Shown: positions 1-8,763, counted from the stretch's first letter. The stretch is DNA of 64,000 nucleotides from Streptomyces sp. NBC_01317 (GCF_035961655.1 NZ_CP108393.1:7773501-7837500), one strand, 5' to 3'. The notes: generated by a model from the letters alone, not told the origin. Program-made: numbers and translations.

Positions 1-330
1 GATCCCCGCGCGCGTGTCCTGGCCGTCTTCGACCATCTCCACGCGTGGTTCGGCGAGCCCGATTTCCGGGGCTGCGCCTGGATCAACGCGTACGGGGAAC
101 TCGGCGCCACCTCCCCGCGCGTGGCCGCCCAGGCCCGTACGCACCAAACGGCCTTCCTCCGCTACCTGGAGGGGCTGGCGGCCGACGCGGGACTGCCCGC
201 GAGCACGGCCGGCCAGCTGCTGCTCCTCGCCGAGGGCGCCATGGTGACCGCCGGCATCTCCGGGACGCCGGAGCCCGCCCTCCAGGCGCGGGAGGCGGCG
301 GCTCTGCTGACGGCGGCGGCGGACCGCTGA
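1..330 (+). CDS. TetR-family regulator, C-terminal part (5' end outside window)
   Basis: The reading frame is open from base 1 and ends with TGA at 328-330, leaving about 109 residues of the C-terminal ligand-binding half. The stretch reading [13 protein letters not shown] is typical of the TetR subgroup whose C-terminal domain carries a 'GC-x-x-x-N' signature before helix 7. The DNA-binding N-terminus lies outside the window, so target and ligand cannot be judged. It lies 79 bp upstream of manD on the same strand, so it could regulate that gene, but this rests on proximity only. Confidence 0.75.
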   Translation, partial: DPRARVLAVFDHLHAWFGEPDFRGCAWINAYGELGATSPRVAAQARTHQTAFLRYLEGLAADAGLPASTAGQLLLLAEGAMVTAGISGTPEPALQAREAAALLTAAADR

Positions 331-409
331 GTGCGGTGGGGTGCCCCGCTTCCCCCCTGAGTACGGTGGGCTGGCCCCGCTTCCACCACCGACAGGAGCC
401 GCGCCCTCC

Positions 410-1624
410 ATGAAGATCATCGCCGCCGACGTCCTCGTCACCAGCCCCGGCCGCAACTTCGTCACCCTGCGCCTCACCACCGAGGACGGCGTCACGGGGC
501 TGGGTGACGGCACCCTGAACGGTCGGGAGCTGGCGGTCGAGAGCTACCTGCGCGCCCATGTCGCACCCCTGCTGATCGGCCGGGACGCCGGGCGGATCGA
601 GGACATCTGGCAGTACCTGTACCGGGGCGCCTACTGGCGCAGGGGCCCCGTCACGATGGCCGCCGTCGCGGCCGTGGACACCGCGCTCTGGGACATCAAG
701 GCCAAGACGGCGGGCATGCCGCTCTACCAACTCCTCGGCGGCGCCTCCCGGTCGGGCGCCCTCGCCTACGGACACGCCTCGGGCCGGGACGTACCGGAGA
801 TCCTCGACTCCGTACGCGCCCACCTGGAGCGGGGCTACCGCGCCGTCCGGATCCAGTCCGGGATCCCGGGACTCGACTCGGTGTACGGCGTGGACGGGGC
901 GGCGGCCGACGCGCCGGCCGCGGTCGGCGGCCACCCGAGGCCCTTCGAGGAGGTCTGGGACACCCCCGCCTACCTGCGGCACATGCCCGGCGTCTTCGAG
1001 GCGGTCCGGGCGGAGTTCGGCCCCGCGCTGCCGCTCCTCCACGACGGGCACCACCGGATGACACCGATCCAGGCCGCCCGGCTGGGCAAGGACCTGGAGC
1101 CGTACGACCTGTTCTGGCTGGAGGACGTGACACCGGCCGAGGACCCCACCGCCCTGCGGCTCGTCAGGCAGCACACCACCACCCCACTGGCCCTCGGCGA
1201 GGTCTTCAACTCCCTGCACGACTACGGCCCGTTGCTCGGTGAGCGGCTGATCGACTACGTACGGTCGGCGGTCACGCACGTCGGGGGTGTCACCGCGATG
1301 CGCAAGCTGCTCGACCTCGCCGCGGTGTACGGCGTCAAGTCCGGCATCCACGGTCCCGCCGACATCTCGCCCGTCGGGATGGCGGCGGCGATCCATCTGG
1401 ACCTGGCCGTGCACAACTTCGGCATCCAGGAGTACGCGCCGCACTCCGCGCGGACCCTGGAGGTCTTCCGGCCGTCCTACCGGTTCACGGGCGGTCTGCT
1501 GCACCCGTCCGACGCCCCCGGCCTCGGGGTGGAGTTCGACGACGAGATCGCCGCCCGCTTCCCGTACGAACCGGCGTACCTGCCCGTCAACCGGTTGGGC
1601 GACGGTACGGTCCACGACTGGTAG
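410..1624 (+). CDS. manD: D-mannonate dehydratase (enolase superfamily, ManD)
   Basis: Dehydrates D-mannonate (or D-gluconate in low-activity members) to 2-keto-3-deoxygluconate, a cytosolic step of hexuronate catabolism. The start at 410 is preceded by GACAGGAG and gives 404 residues, the usual family length; an upstream in-frame ATG at 341 adds 23 unlike residues. Residues that match the characterised Novosphingobium ManD are visible: Arg147 and Tyr159 in the same positions, and Asp212, His214, Glu238 and Glu264 shifted by two from the family Asp210, His212, Glu236 and Glu262. The Mg2+ ligands and acid/base residues are therefore intact. No other uronate gene is next to it, so the substrate is inferred from family alone. 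Confidence 0.9.
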   Translation: MKIIAADVLVTSPGRNFVTLRLTTEDGVTGLGDGTLNGRELAVESYLRAHVAPLLIGRDAGRIEDIWQYLYRGAYWRRGPVTMAAVAAVDTALWDIKAKTAGMPLYQLLGGASRSGALAYGHASGRDVPEILDSVRAHLERGYRAVRIQSGIPGLDSVYGVDGAAADAPAAVGGHPRPFEEVWDTPAYLRHMPGVFEAVRAEFGPALPLLHDGHHRMTPIQAARLGKDLEPYDLFWLEDVTPAEDPTALRLVRQHTTTPLALGEVFNSLHDYGPLLGERLIDYVRSAVTHVGGVTAMRKLLDLAAVYGVKSGIHGPADISPVGMAAAIHLDLAVHNFGIQEYAPHSARTLEVFRPSYRFTGGLLHPSDAPGLGVEFDDEIAARFPYEPAYLPVNRLGDGTVHDW

Positions 1625-1639
1625 CGAGCGGTCGGGCCC

Positions 1640-3043
1640 TCAGCCCGTCGCCGGTATCCGTCCCGACGCCAGGACCGCCCGCAGGCCCGCGTGGTCGAGG
1701 GCGGTGCGGTCGGCGTACCGCAGCGCGAAGTCGGCGACGGCCCGGTCGAAGGTGTCGGCGCGGCCGAGGTAGGCCGCGATGGCGATCCGGTCGCCCGACC
1801 TGGCGTGCGCGCGGGCCAGGGCCGTACCGCAGAGCCGTGCGTGGTCCAGCAGGAGGGCCGGTGTCAGGTCGCCGACACGGCTCGCGCCCTTCACGTCGCG
1901 GAGCTGACGCCAGTAGAAGTGACGGCCCTCCGGTCCTGTCACCCAGCCGAGGAAGGGGTCGGCAGCCGCCTGGAGCAGCCGTTGCCCCGCGACCACCCGA
2001 TGCCCCTGGTGTTCGTACGCGCCGCGCGGCAGCGGCGGGTCGAGAGCGGAGCGCCCGGCCTCCTTGATCTGGAGGAACAGCGGATCCGCCGAGTCGCGGC
2101 CCTCCAGCAGGACGAGGTGGCAGCGGACGCCGACGCCGCCGACCCCCACGACCTGGCGGGCCGCGTCCACAAAACGGAACCGGTCCAGGAGCACCCTGCG
2201 GTCCTCGGGCAGGGTGCTGCGGTAGCCGATGAAGATCCGGCGCAGCGCCGCCGCGTCGATGCGGCCCACCGGCTCCAGCACCGGCGGGTCGGGCGTGATG
2301 CGGCGCCGGCCGCCCGGCGTGTCGGTCAGCTTCTCCAGGGCGCGCAGGCTCGTCCGGTGCCGGGTGGCGGACGGGTCCGAGGCGGCGGAGGGATCCGGGG
2401 AGCGGGCGGGGTCCGCGGGGTCGGCGAGGTCCACAGGTCCCTCGGTGTCCTCCTCCGCGGGGCCGCGCTGCCCGGCCCGTACGAGCGCCAGCAGGTCCGT
2501 CGTGTCCAGATGCCGGTACCAGACGTCGAGTTCGCCGAGGTCCGCCAGCCGCCGCATCCACGTCCGGTACGCCTCCACGGCGGCCAGGGCGGCCCCGCGC
2601 GCCCGGTCGTCCGGCTGTCCGTTGTCGCGGGCCGCGACCGCGATGCTCGCGGCGAGACGTTTCACGTCCCATTCGAACGGCCCCGGCAGCGTCTCGTCGA
2701 AGTTGTTGAGGTCGAAAAGGAGCGTGCGTTCGGGAGAGGCGGAAAAGCCGAAATTCAACAGGTGGGCGTCCCCGCACAGTTGAACGGTCAGACCCGTGCG
2801 GGGACTGTGCGCCAGATCGGCGGCCATCACGGCGGCGGCCCCGCGCAGAAAGGCGAACGGGGAGGCGGCCATGCGCGCGTAGTGCAGGGGCAGCAGTTCG
2901 GGGATCCGTCCGCTGTTCCGGCTCGCCAGCACCGCGAGCGGATCGGTCCGGTGGGCGGGCGGGATCCACAGGCCGTGCGAGGAGCGGGACGCGTGGTGGC
3001 GTGCCGCGCGGCCGGTCAGCGCCCGGTCGGCGGGAGTGGTCAT
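1640..3043 (-). CDS. DUF2252 family protein (kinase-like fold)
   Basis: 467 residues from an ATG at 3043 with AGAGGGG upstream; a longer in-frame ORF begins at 3130 but its extra residues look like noncoding translation. DUF2252 proteins have a protein-kinase-like fold. Here LCGDAHLLNFG followed by FDLNNFDET corresponds to the catalytic loop and metal-binding region of that fold. The substrate is unknown in the family. A region around residues 220-240, rich in Pro, Ser, Asp and Arg, looks like a flexible insert. The gene converges on manD (15 bp between the stops) and diverges from the TetR gene at 3385, which is the natural candidate regulator. Confidence 0.8.
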   Translation of the reverse strand: MTTPADRALTGRAARHHASRSSHGLWIPPAHRTDPLAVLASRNSGRIPELLPLHYARMAASPFAFLRGAAAVMAADLAHSPRTGLTVQLCGDAHLLNFGFSASPERTLLFDLNNFDETLPGPFEWDVKRLAASIAVAARDNGQPDDRARGAALAAVEAYRTWMRRLADLGELDVWYRHLDTTDLLALVRAGQRGPAEEDTEGPVDLADPADPARSPDPSAASDPSATRHRTSLRALEKLTDTPGGRRRITPDPPVLEPVGRIDAAALRRIFIGYRSTLPEDRRVLLDRFRFVDAARQVVGVGGVGVRCHLVLLEGRDSADPLFLQIKEAGRSALDPPLPRGAYEHQGHRVVAGQRLLQAAADPFLGWVTGPEGRHFYWRQLRDVKGASRVGDLTPALLLDHARLCGTALARAHARSGDRIAIAAYLGRADTFDRAVADFALRYADRTALDHAGLRAVLASGRIPATG

Positions 3044-3200
3044 GGCGGCCCCTCTCGCTCGCGACGGCGCCTTGGCCGGTCCTGACACGTTCCTGCCCGG
3101 AACCGGCAAGCTCCTGCCGGCCCCTGACAAGACCCTGTCCGGTACTCCGTACGAGCATCACGCGACGGCGGCCCGGCAGCCCGGCGTGACGGCCGTTCGG

Positions 3201-3255
3201 GTGACCGGCCGAGTGACTGGCCGGGGTGACCACCCGGGTGACCGCTCAGGTGTCC
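3201..3255. repeat. 12-13 bp periodic GTGACC repeats in the DUF2252/TetR intergenic region
   Basis: The 341 bp between the divergent genes (3044-3384) holds GTGACC or one-mismatch variants starting at 3201, 3213, 3226, 3238 and 3250, plus a sixth GTGACG at 3186, so the spacing is roughly one and a quarter helix turns. Further left, short TCCTGACA-like repeats occur at about 3080-3135. These could be regulator binding sites or simple slippage products. No other gene is visible here. Confidence 0.45.
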
Positions 3256-3384
3256 GTTCGGGCGGCCGGGAACCCGGATTGTTCGCGGAACGGGCCCTAC
3301 CGCTCTCCCGTGCGTGGCATGCTCGATAAGCGCCCTTACCGAAGCCGCGACCGCGTGTTCGGCAAGGCCCATGGGGGAGGTCGA

Positions 3385-4044
3385 ATGGATCAGTACGGGG
3401 AATCAGGGGGTACGCCCCCGGCGGCCCTCACGGGACAGGCGCGGCGCGCCCGGCGCCGCGAGAGCCTGTTGTCCACCGCCCTCGAACTGTTCACCACACG
3501 CGGCTTCGCGGCCACGTCCATCGAACGGATCTGCGCCGCCGCCCATGTGTCCATCCGGGCGTTCTACGAGGAGTTCGAGAGCCGCGAGGCCCTGCTGATC
3601 GCCCTGCACAACGACATCGCCAGGGCCGGCATGGAAGCCGCCCTGGTGGTCCTCGGGGACCCCGCCGTCGCCTCCGCCTCCACCCGCGCCAGGGTCACGG
3701 CCCTGTGCCGCGCCTACCTCGCGACCGTCACCGCGGACCCCGCCGCCACCCGGGTCGCGTTTGTCGAGGTCATCGGAGCCGGACCGGCGGTGGAGGAACA
3801 CCGGCTGCTCTGGCGCAGCCTGTGGACCGACTTCTTCCTGGGCGAGGCGGACCGCGCCGTCGGGCGCGGCGAGGCCGTGCCCCGCGACTACACCCTCGCG
3901 GTGGTCGCGCTCATCGGCGCGATCAACGAACTCGTCGCGCACTGGGCCCGCCACCACGCCTCGCTCTCCCGCGACCGGCTCACCGACGAGATGATCCACC
4001 ACGTTCTCGCCACGCTCGGCACCCCCGCGTACGAAGGGAAGTGA
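3385..4044 (+). CDS. TetR-family transcriptional regulator
   Basis: 219 residues. The ATG at 3385 follows GGGGAGG at 3374-3380; the longer open frame from 3226 lacks a ribosome site. The N-terminal HTH is clear at about residues 20-65 (RRESLLSTALELF, then TSIERICAAAHVSIRAFYEEFESREALL). The C-terminal half is helical and ligand-binding by family. It is divergent from the DUF2252 gene and has an 80-residue ORF 4 bp downstream, suggesting cotranscription. The inducer is unknown. Confidence 0.88.
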   Translation: MDQYGESGGTPPAALTGQARRARRRESLLSTALELFTTRGFAATSIERICAAAHVSIRAFYEEFESREALLIALHNDIARAGMEAALVVLGDPAVASASTRARVTALCRAYLATVTADPAATRVAFVEVIGAGPAVEEHRLLWRSLWTDFFLGEADRAVGRGEAVPRDYTLAVVALIGAINELVAHWARHHASLSRDRLTDEMIHHVLATLGTPAYEGK

Positions 4045-4048
4045 CTCG

Positions 4049-4291
4049 ATGGCCGGCCTCTGGCACGAGGTGCTGCGCACGATGTCCCAGCCCGGGGCGT
4101 TCCCGGACGACGACCTGCTCGCGCGGGCCGCGGCGGACATCGCCCTGCGCGACCACCCCCATCCGCCCGCCGACGCCGAGGTGGTCCTGGAGATCGCCCG
4201 TACCGAATTCGCTGCGGTCCTCACGTACCGCCAGGCGCGGGCGGCCCTCGACAGCGCGCGCCGGCCCCCGGAGAGCGACACCGCGCCCTGA
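4049..4291 (+). CDS. Small hypothetical protein
   Basis: 80 residues; starts 4 bp after the TetR stop with GAAGGGAAG as ribosome site, so probably cotranscribed and coupled. The sequence is soluble, moderately helical, without signal peptide, membrane segment or recognised motif. Codon usage with GC at third positions is that of real genes here. I do not recognise a family. Confidence 0.6.
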   Translation: MAGLWHEVLRTMSQPGAFPDDDLLARAAADIALRDHPHPPADAEVVLEIARTEFAAVLTYRQARAALDSARRPPESDTAP

Positions 4292-4367
4292 CCAGGGCCC
4301 TCCAGCATCGGTCCCGGGTGGCCGCGCGGCGCGGACGTGCGGCCACGGGGGCTAGCCTGGGCGGACC

Positions 4368-5657
4368 ATGAACCGTTTGACGACACTCTGGGGCGAGTTC
4401 GGCCTCACCCGATTTCCCGAGCATCCCCGCGAGACGCTGCGCGCGTGGGACAGCGCAGACGAGTACCTGCTGCGGCACCTCGCGGGAACGGAAGGTCCAC
4501 AGGCCGGGCCCGACACCGTGCCGGGCCCGGACCCGGACACCGCCCCGGGGGACGGTTCGCCGTCCGGGCCGGATGCCCTGCTGGAGCCCGGCAGCGGCCG
4601 TGGCCCCGGTGCCACGGACCTCTCCGGCGCCGTGGTGGTCGTCGGGGACCGCTGGGGCGCCCTGACCACCGCTCTCGCCGCCCACCGGCGGGGGAGTGCC
4701 ACCACGGGACCCCTCGTACAGATCACCGACTCGTATCTGACCCAGCAGGCGACGCTGGCCAATCTGCGCCGCGACGGCGCGGAGGCCGACGAGGTACGGC
4801 TCCTCTCCGCCCGGGACACCCCGCCGGAGCGCGTCGACGTCCTGCTGATCCGGGTGCCCCGGAGCCTCGCGCAGCTGGAGGACCAGCTGCACCGGCTCGC
4901 CCCCGCCGTCCACCCGGACACCGTGGTGGTGGGTACGGGACGGGTCACCGAGATCCACACCTCGACGCTCAAGCTGTTCGACCAGATCCTCGGCCCGACC
5001 ACCACCTCGCTGGCGGTCAGGAAGGCGCGGCTGATCCACACCTCGCCCTCGCCGGGCCGGGTACGGGCGCCGTCCCCTTGGCCGCACAGCTACGCCCTGC
5101 CCGACGGGCTCGGAACCGTGTCCGGCCGTACGGTCGTCAACCACGCGGGCATCTTCTGCGCGGAGCGGCTCGACGTCGGCACCCGCTTCCTGCTGCATCA
5201 CCTGCCGCGCCGCGAGGGCGCCGAGCACGTGGTCGACCTCGGCTGCGGCAACGGCGTGGTCGGTACGGCGATGGCCCTGGCCAATCCCGAGGCGCGGGTG
5301 ACCTTCATCGACGAGTCGTTCTCCGCCGTGGCGTCGGCGGAGGCGACCTTCCGCAAGAACGTCGACGCCGGAACCGAGGCCGCGTTTGTCCTCGGTGACG
5401 TCCTGTCGGACATCCCCGCAGAGTCGGTCGACCTGGTGCTGAACAATCCGCCGTTCCACACCCACCAGTCGACGACCGACGCGACGGCCTGGCGCATGTT
5501 CAGCGGATCACGCGCCGCGCTGCGCCCCGGCGGCGAACTCTGGGTCATCGGCAACCGGCACCTCGGCTACCACACCAAGCTCAAGCGGCTCTTCGGCAAC
5601 TGTGAGGTCGTGACGAGCGACCCGAAGTTCGTGATCCTGCGGTCCGTCAAGAACTGA
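4368..5657 (+). CDS. RlmG/RsmC-like class I SAM-dependent rRNA methyltransferase
   Basis: 429 residues. The C-terminal half carries the Rossmann methyltransferase signature VVDLGCGNGVVG (motif I) and the N6/N2-methyltransferase motif LNNPPFH (motif IV), then PGGELWVIGNRHLGYHTKLK. This order is typical of the RsmC/RlmG family that makes m2G in 16S or 23S rRNA. The N-terminal half would be the degenerate, substrate-binding duplicate, with a Pro/Gly/Asp-rich insert near residues 45-80. Which guanine it modifies cannot be read from the sequence. It stands alone between the TetR unit and the SGNH hydrolase. Confidence 0.82.
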   Translation: MNRLTTLWGEFGLTRFPEHPRETLRAWDSADEYLLRHLAGTEGPQAGPDTVPGPDPDTAPGDGSPSGPDALLEPGSGRGPGATDLSGAVVVVGDRWGALTTALAAHRRGSATTGPLVQITDSYLTQQATLANLRRDGAEADEVRLLSARDTPPERVDVLLIRVPRSLAQLEDQLHRLAPAVHPDTVVVGTGRVTEIHTSTLKLFDQILGPTTTSLAVRKARLIHTSPSPGRVRAPSPWPHSYALPDGLGTVSGRTVVNHAGIFCAERLDVGTRFLLHHLPRREGAEHVVDLGCGNGVVGTAMALANPEARVTFIDESFSAVASAEATFRKNVDAGTEAAFVLGDVLSDIPAESVDLVLNNPPFHTHQSTTDATAWRMFSGSRAALRPGGELWVIGNRHLGYHTKLKRLFGNCEVVTSDPKFVILRSVKN

Positions 5658-5671
5658 CCGGCGGGCGCCGG
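5658..5671. terminator. Short GC hairpin between convergent genes
   Basis: CCGGCG-GG-CGCCGG starts at the stop codon of the methyltransferase gene. The stem is only 6 bp with a 2-nt loop and has no T-tract, so this is a weak candidate. Confidence 0.3.
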
Positions 5672-5698
5672 GTGACCGTCACGTGGCCCCGCGTACGG

Positions 5699-6895
5699 TC
5701 AGCCGGTCCCGGTGGTGAGCGGGCCGCCGTCGGCGAACGCCAGCCGCGCGAAGTTCTCGCCGATGCGGCGGTGTCCCGCCGGATCGGGGTGGACCCCGTC
5801 GGGCAGCGGGAACTCGGCGTGGTCCTTCTCGCCGAACAGCTCACGGCCGTCGAGGTAGTGCAGGTTCGGGTCGTCGGCAGCCCGCCGCGCCACGATCCGG
5901 GCGAGTTCGTCGCGGATGACGTTGAGCGTCAGGCGCCCGGCGGCTCGTTCGGCCGGGTCGCCGGTGGCCCTGAACCGCAGGGTGCCGCCGTCGAAGTCGG
6001 GGGCGAGGGGGCCGGGGGTGTCCTCCTGGACCGGGCACAGAAGGGCGGACACGACCAGCAGCGGGGTGGTCGGGTGCCCCTCGCGGACGGTGTCGAGGAA
6101 GCCGTCGACCGCCGGGGCGAAGGCGCGCAGGCGCATCACGTCGGCGTTGACGATGTTGATGCCGATCTTGAGGCTGATCAGGTCCGCGGGGGTGTCCCGT
6201 ATCGCCCGGGCGGTGAACGGGTCGAGCAGTGCGCTGCCGCCGAACCCCAGGTTGACCAACTCCACCCCGCCCAGGGCCGCGGCCAGGGCCGGCCAGGTGC
6301 CGGTGGGGTGGGCGGCGTTCGAGCCGTGGCTGATGGAACTGCCGTGATGCAGCCACACGCTCCGCCCGCCGGCCGGCGCCGGCTCGACCGGAGCGTCGGT
6401 GCGCAGGGCGATCAGCTCGGTCGTCTCCGTGTGGGGAAGCCAGATCTCGACGTCCTTGTCACGCGCGGGCAGACCGGTGAACCGGGCGGTGCCAGGAGGC
6501 CCCTCGGCCAGTTCGGCGGACTGGGTCATCATGTCGACAATCGTGCGGACGTTCCCGCCGGGCACGGTGGCCTGGGCGGCGAGACGGCCGTCGACCAGCA
6601 GGTCGTACACGCCGTCCGCGGGGGGTGGGAATCCCCGGTAGGCCCGCTTGGTGGGCAGGGTGTCCAGTTCGACGGTGGTGGCCCGGGTACGGAAGACCAG
6701 GCGCACGCCGGACGGCTGGGCCTCGGCCACGGCCAGTTGGTCGTCGGGGATCTGCCGGCGGGCCCGGGCGGGCAGCCGGTGCGGGAGCAGGCCGTGCGCG
6801 GTCCGCTCCAGGTCGAGGAAGCCGCGCAGGAGGTCCGCGGTGACGGGGGTGGTGATCCAGTGGTGTGCGGCGTGCGTCTCGTGGTCGGTGCTCAT
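5699..6895 (-). CDS. SGNH/GDSL-type hydrolase
   Basis: 398 residues, cytosolic by sequence (no signal peptide). An N-terminal beta-rich domain (about residues 1-170) precedes the hydrolase domain. The nucleophile block reads HHGSSISHG, a variant GDS motif with Ser; GFGGSAL supplies the block II Gly, the SLKIGINIVNADV stretch the block III Asn, and DGVHPDPAGHRRI the Asp-x-x-His pair. It is therefore an intact esterase/lipase or acetylhydrolase fold; the substrate is unknown. It lies 16 bp behind a TetR gene on the same strand, almost certainly one operon under the palindrome at 7521-7545. Confidence 0.85.
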   Translation of the reverse strand: MSTDHETHAAHHWITTPVTADLLRGFLDLERTAHGLLPHRLPARARRQIPDDQLAVAEAQPSGVRLVFRTRATTVELDTLPTKRAYRGFPPPADGVYDLLVDGRLAAQATVPGGNVRTIVDMMTQSAELAEGPPGTARFTGLPARDKDVEIWLPHTETTELIALRTDAPVEPAPAGGRSVWLHHGSSISHGSNAAHPTGTWPALAAALGGVELVNLGFGGSALLDPFTARAIRDTPADLISLKIGINIVNADVMRLRAFAPAVDGFLDTVREGHPTTPLLVVSALLCPVQEDTPGPLAPDFDGGTLRFRATGDPAERAAGRLTLNVIRDELARIVARRAADDPNLHYLDGRELFGEKDHAEFPLPDGVHPDPAGHRRIGENFARLAFADGGPLTTGTG

Positions 6896-6911
6896 CGTTC
6901 CAGCCTGTTGA

Positions 6912-7487
6912 TCAAGAGGTGTGGGATGTCCGGGTACGGAGCAGCGCGTCGAGGGAGTCCAGGGTCCAGGCCCAGGACTCCTGCGGGTCGACGGCGGTGT
7001 GGCTGAAGCCGCCCGCCATCTCCAGGCTGACGTAGCCGTGGAAGACGCTGCCCAGCATCCGGACCGCGTGGGTCTGGTCGGGCTCCGTCAGGTCGTAGCC
7101 GCGCAGGATCGCGCGTGTCATCTGCGCGTGCCGCACCCCGGCGCCGACCGCCGCCGTCTCGGGGTCGAGCCGGAGGCGGGCGGCGTCGTACCGGCCGGGG
7201 TGCTCCCGGGCGTAGTCGCGGTACGCGTCGGCGAAGGCGGCCAGGGCGTCCTTGCCCGCCCGTCCGGCGACCGCGGCGGAGACCCGGTCGGCCAGTTCCT
7301 CCAGCGCGAACAGGGCGATCCTCGTCCTGAGGTCCTGGGAGTTCTTCAGGTGCGAGTACAGACTCGCGACCTTGACGTCGAACCGCCGGGCGAGCGCCGA
7401 GACGGTCACCTCGTCGAAGCCGACCTCGTCGGCCAGTTCCGCCCCCGCCCGCGTCAGACGCTCCGGGGTCAGCCCTGCTCGAACCAT
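6912..7487 (-). CDS. TetR-family regulator of the SGNH hydrolase operon
   Basis: 191 residues; AGGAGGAA stands before the ATG. HTH at residues 8-50 (ELADEVGFDEVTVSALARRF, then VASLYSHLKNSQDL). The C-terminal half (AMTRAILRGY-like helices and VFHGYVSLE) matches the WHG-type TetR C-terminal domain. First gene of a two-gene operon with the hydrolase. A perfect palindrome in its own promoter argues for autorepression lifted by a small molecule, perhaps the hydrolase substrate (inference). Confidence 0.88.
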   Translation of the reverse strand: MVRAGLTPERLTRAGAELADEVGFDEVTVSALARRFDVKVASLYSHLKNSQDLRTRIALFALEELADRVSAAVAGRAGKDALAAFADAYRDYAREHPGRYDAARLRLDPETAAVGAGVRHAQMTRAILRGYDLTEPDQTHAVRMLGSVFHGYVSLEMAGGFSHTAVDPQESWAWTLDSLDALLRTRTSHTS

Positions 7488-7520
7488 AACCTTCCTCCTG
7501 TTCGACTACAACCATCATGC

Positions 7521-7545
7521 ATTTGCCTAACAGCTTTAGGCAAAT
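7521..7545. promoter_or_regulatory. Perfect TetR-type operator in the tetR/SGNH promoter
   Basis: ATTTGCCTAA, 5-nt spacer CAGCT, then TTAGGCAAAT: a perfect 10+10 bp inverted repeat, AT-rich against the background. On the minus strand TTGCCT can serve as -35 with CATGAT as a weak -10 eighteen bases on, so the dyad covers the promoter, as expected for repression. Confidence 0.75.
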
Positions 7546-7582
7546 CGGCCAGTCGTGATGGCGGAAGGTGCTGGTCGTCCCC

Positions 7583-8002
7583 TCAGAGCGTGGCGAGCGA
7601 GACCTCGGTCGACTTGATGAGCGCCACGACATAGGTGCCCACCACCAGGCCGAGATCCGTGACGGCGTCCGTCGTGACGGCGGACGTGAGGATGCCGCCC
7701 TCTACCGCCACCTTGACGCCCGACATGGCGCCACCTGACGTGATCTCCGTGATGGTGCCCGGGAGGTGGTTCCGGATGCTCAGCCCCTCGACCGAGCCGG
7801 TCGCCAGCGCGACCTCGGTGGACTTCGCCAGGGCGCGTACGGGTGTGCCCGCCGCGAGCCCCAGTTCCGTCACGGCCTCCTGCGTGACGGCGGCGGTGAT
7901 CTCCTGCCCGCCCGCCAGCCGGACCTTGACCGCGGCCATGACCTCTCCGGGGGAGACGGCCGTGACGGTCCCGGAAAGCTGGTTCCGGATGCTCAAGCTC
8001 AT
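7583..8002 (-). CDS. mop: Tandem Mop-domain molybdate-binding protein (molbindin)
   Basis: 139 residues made of two Mop/TOBE repeats (residues 1-68 and 71-139), each with the SIRN-x-L-x-GT-x-x-x-I/V core and ending KSTEV-x-LAT. Such di-Mop proteins bind molybdate or tungstate oxyanions in the cytosol and buffer Mo. No HTH is present, so it is storage rather than regulation. It is divergent from the HTH-TOBE gene at 8191 with the modA-modBC genes beyond, which supports the role. GAGG lies 8 bases before the start. Confidence 0.88.
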   Translation of the reverse strand: MSLSIRNQLSGTVTAVSPGEVMAAVKVRLAGGQEITAAVTQEAVTELGLAAGTPVRALAKSTEVALATGSVEGLSIRNHLPGTITEITSGGAMSGVKVAVEGGILTSAVTTDAVTDLGLVVGTYVVALIKSTEVSLATL

Positions 8003-8034
8003 GGGATGCGCCTCACAGAAGGGGTGAAATGCGG

Positions 8035-8050
8035 ATTTTATCGATCAAAT
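8035..8050. promoter_or_regulatory. Imperfect palindrome in the mop / HTH-TOBE intergenic region
   Basis: ATTTTATCGATCAAAT is symmetric at 14 of 16 positions around ATCGAT and stands 33-48 bp before the mop start. It is the most AT-rich dyad between the two divergent molybdenum genes, so it is a candidate operator for the HTH-TOBE protein. It does not match the enterobacterial ModE box. Confidence 0.4.
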
Positions 8051-8153
8051 ATCTCCGCACTCTAATCACACTCGGCGTCGGCGCGGCGACACGGGGTGGT
8101 CTGGATGTTTCTCCGACAAAACTCGCATCTGCCAGAGAGATCGCACCAAAGAA

Positions 8154-8190
8154 TTGTGAATGCCAGGGAAATCGGCCTATCTTGTCGCAC
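8154..8190 (+). promoter_or_regulatory. Promoter for a leaderless HTH-TOBE transcript
   Basis: TTGTGA (8154-8159), 18-nt spacer, TATCTT (8178-8183), then ATG at 8191 only 7 nt after the -10. No Shine-Dalgarno sequence precedes the ATG. The transcript is predicted to begin at or next to the start codon. Confidence 0.5.
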
Positions 8191-8586
8191 ATGCAGTCCT
8201 ACACAATCGGTCAGGCGGCGCGGCTTCTCGGGGTGAGTCCCGACACCGCGCGCCGCTGGGCCGATGCCGGCCGGGTCGCCACCCATCGTGACGAGGGCGG
8301 CCGCCGGCTCATCGACGGCAAAGATCTCGCGGCGTTCTCCGTCGAGGTCGCGCAGGGTGGTGCCGGCGAGGACGACGTGTCGTACACCTCGGCCCGCAAC
8401 GCGTTCCCGGGGATCGTCACCGCCATCAAACTCGGCGATGTCGCGGCCCAGGTGGAGATCCAGGCCGGCCCGCACCGGCTGGTCTCCCTGCTGACCCGGG
8501 AGGGCGTCGAGGAGCTGGGACTGGAGGTCGGCATGCAGGCCACCGCCCGTGTGAAGTCCACCAGCGTGCACATCGACCGCACCTGA
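8191..8586 (+). CDS. HTH (MerR/BldC-like) plus TOBE/Mop domain, molybdate-responsive regulator
   Basis: 131 residues. Residues 1-55 are a MerR/excisionase-type winged HTH (YTIGQAARLLGVSPDTARRWADAGR). Residues 65-131 are a single Mop domain (ARNAFPGIVTAIKLGD to ARVKSTSVHI). This architecture is found in high-GC Gram-positives as a compact ModE substitute. By domain logic it senses molybdate and controls mop and/or modA-modBC. The start at 8191 was chosen because the HTH begins there and a -10 sits 7 nt upstream; the longer ORF from 8029 adds 54 meaningless residues. Confidence 0.85.
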   Translation: MQSYTIGQAARLLGVSPDTARRWADAGRVATHRDEGGRRLIDGKDLAAFSVEVAQGGAGEDDVSYTSARNAFPGIVTAIKLGDVAAQVEIQAGPHRLVSLLTREGVEELGLEVGMQATARVKSTSVHIDRT

Positions 8587-8591
8587 CCCGT

Positions 8592-8718
8592 TCCGCCTCG
8601 CGATCACCTCCGCCTCGCGATCCGTACCCCTTCCTGCTCTTGCTGCTCTTCCTGTTCCTGATTCCTCCCGCACCAGGTCCGTTCCGCGCCACATCCGTCG
8701 CGCGTCAGGTCCGTTCCG
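8592..8718 (+). repeat. Two pairs of direct repeats upstream of modA
   Basis: TCCGCCTCGCGATC occurs at 8592-8605 and 8609-8622 (17-bp period). CAGGTCCGTTCCG occurs at 8674-8686 and 8706-8718 (32-bp period). Between them is a pyrimidine tract at about 8630-8670. They fill the 177 bp between the regulator gene and modA and may be binding sites. Confidence 0.45.
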
Positions 8719-8763
8719 TCCCTGTGGACCGCAGGGACGCACTGCCAAGGAGCCCCCACCCTC

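Noticed and set aside
83..1615. 510-codon minus-strand open frame over manD
   Set aside because: manD has exact catalytic residues and the right length on the plus strand; the antisense frame has none.
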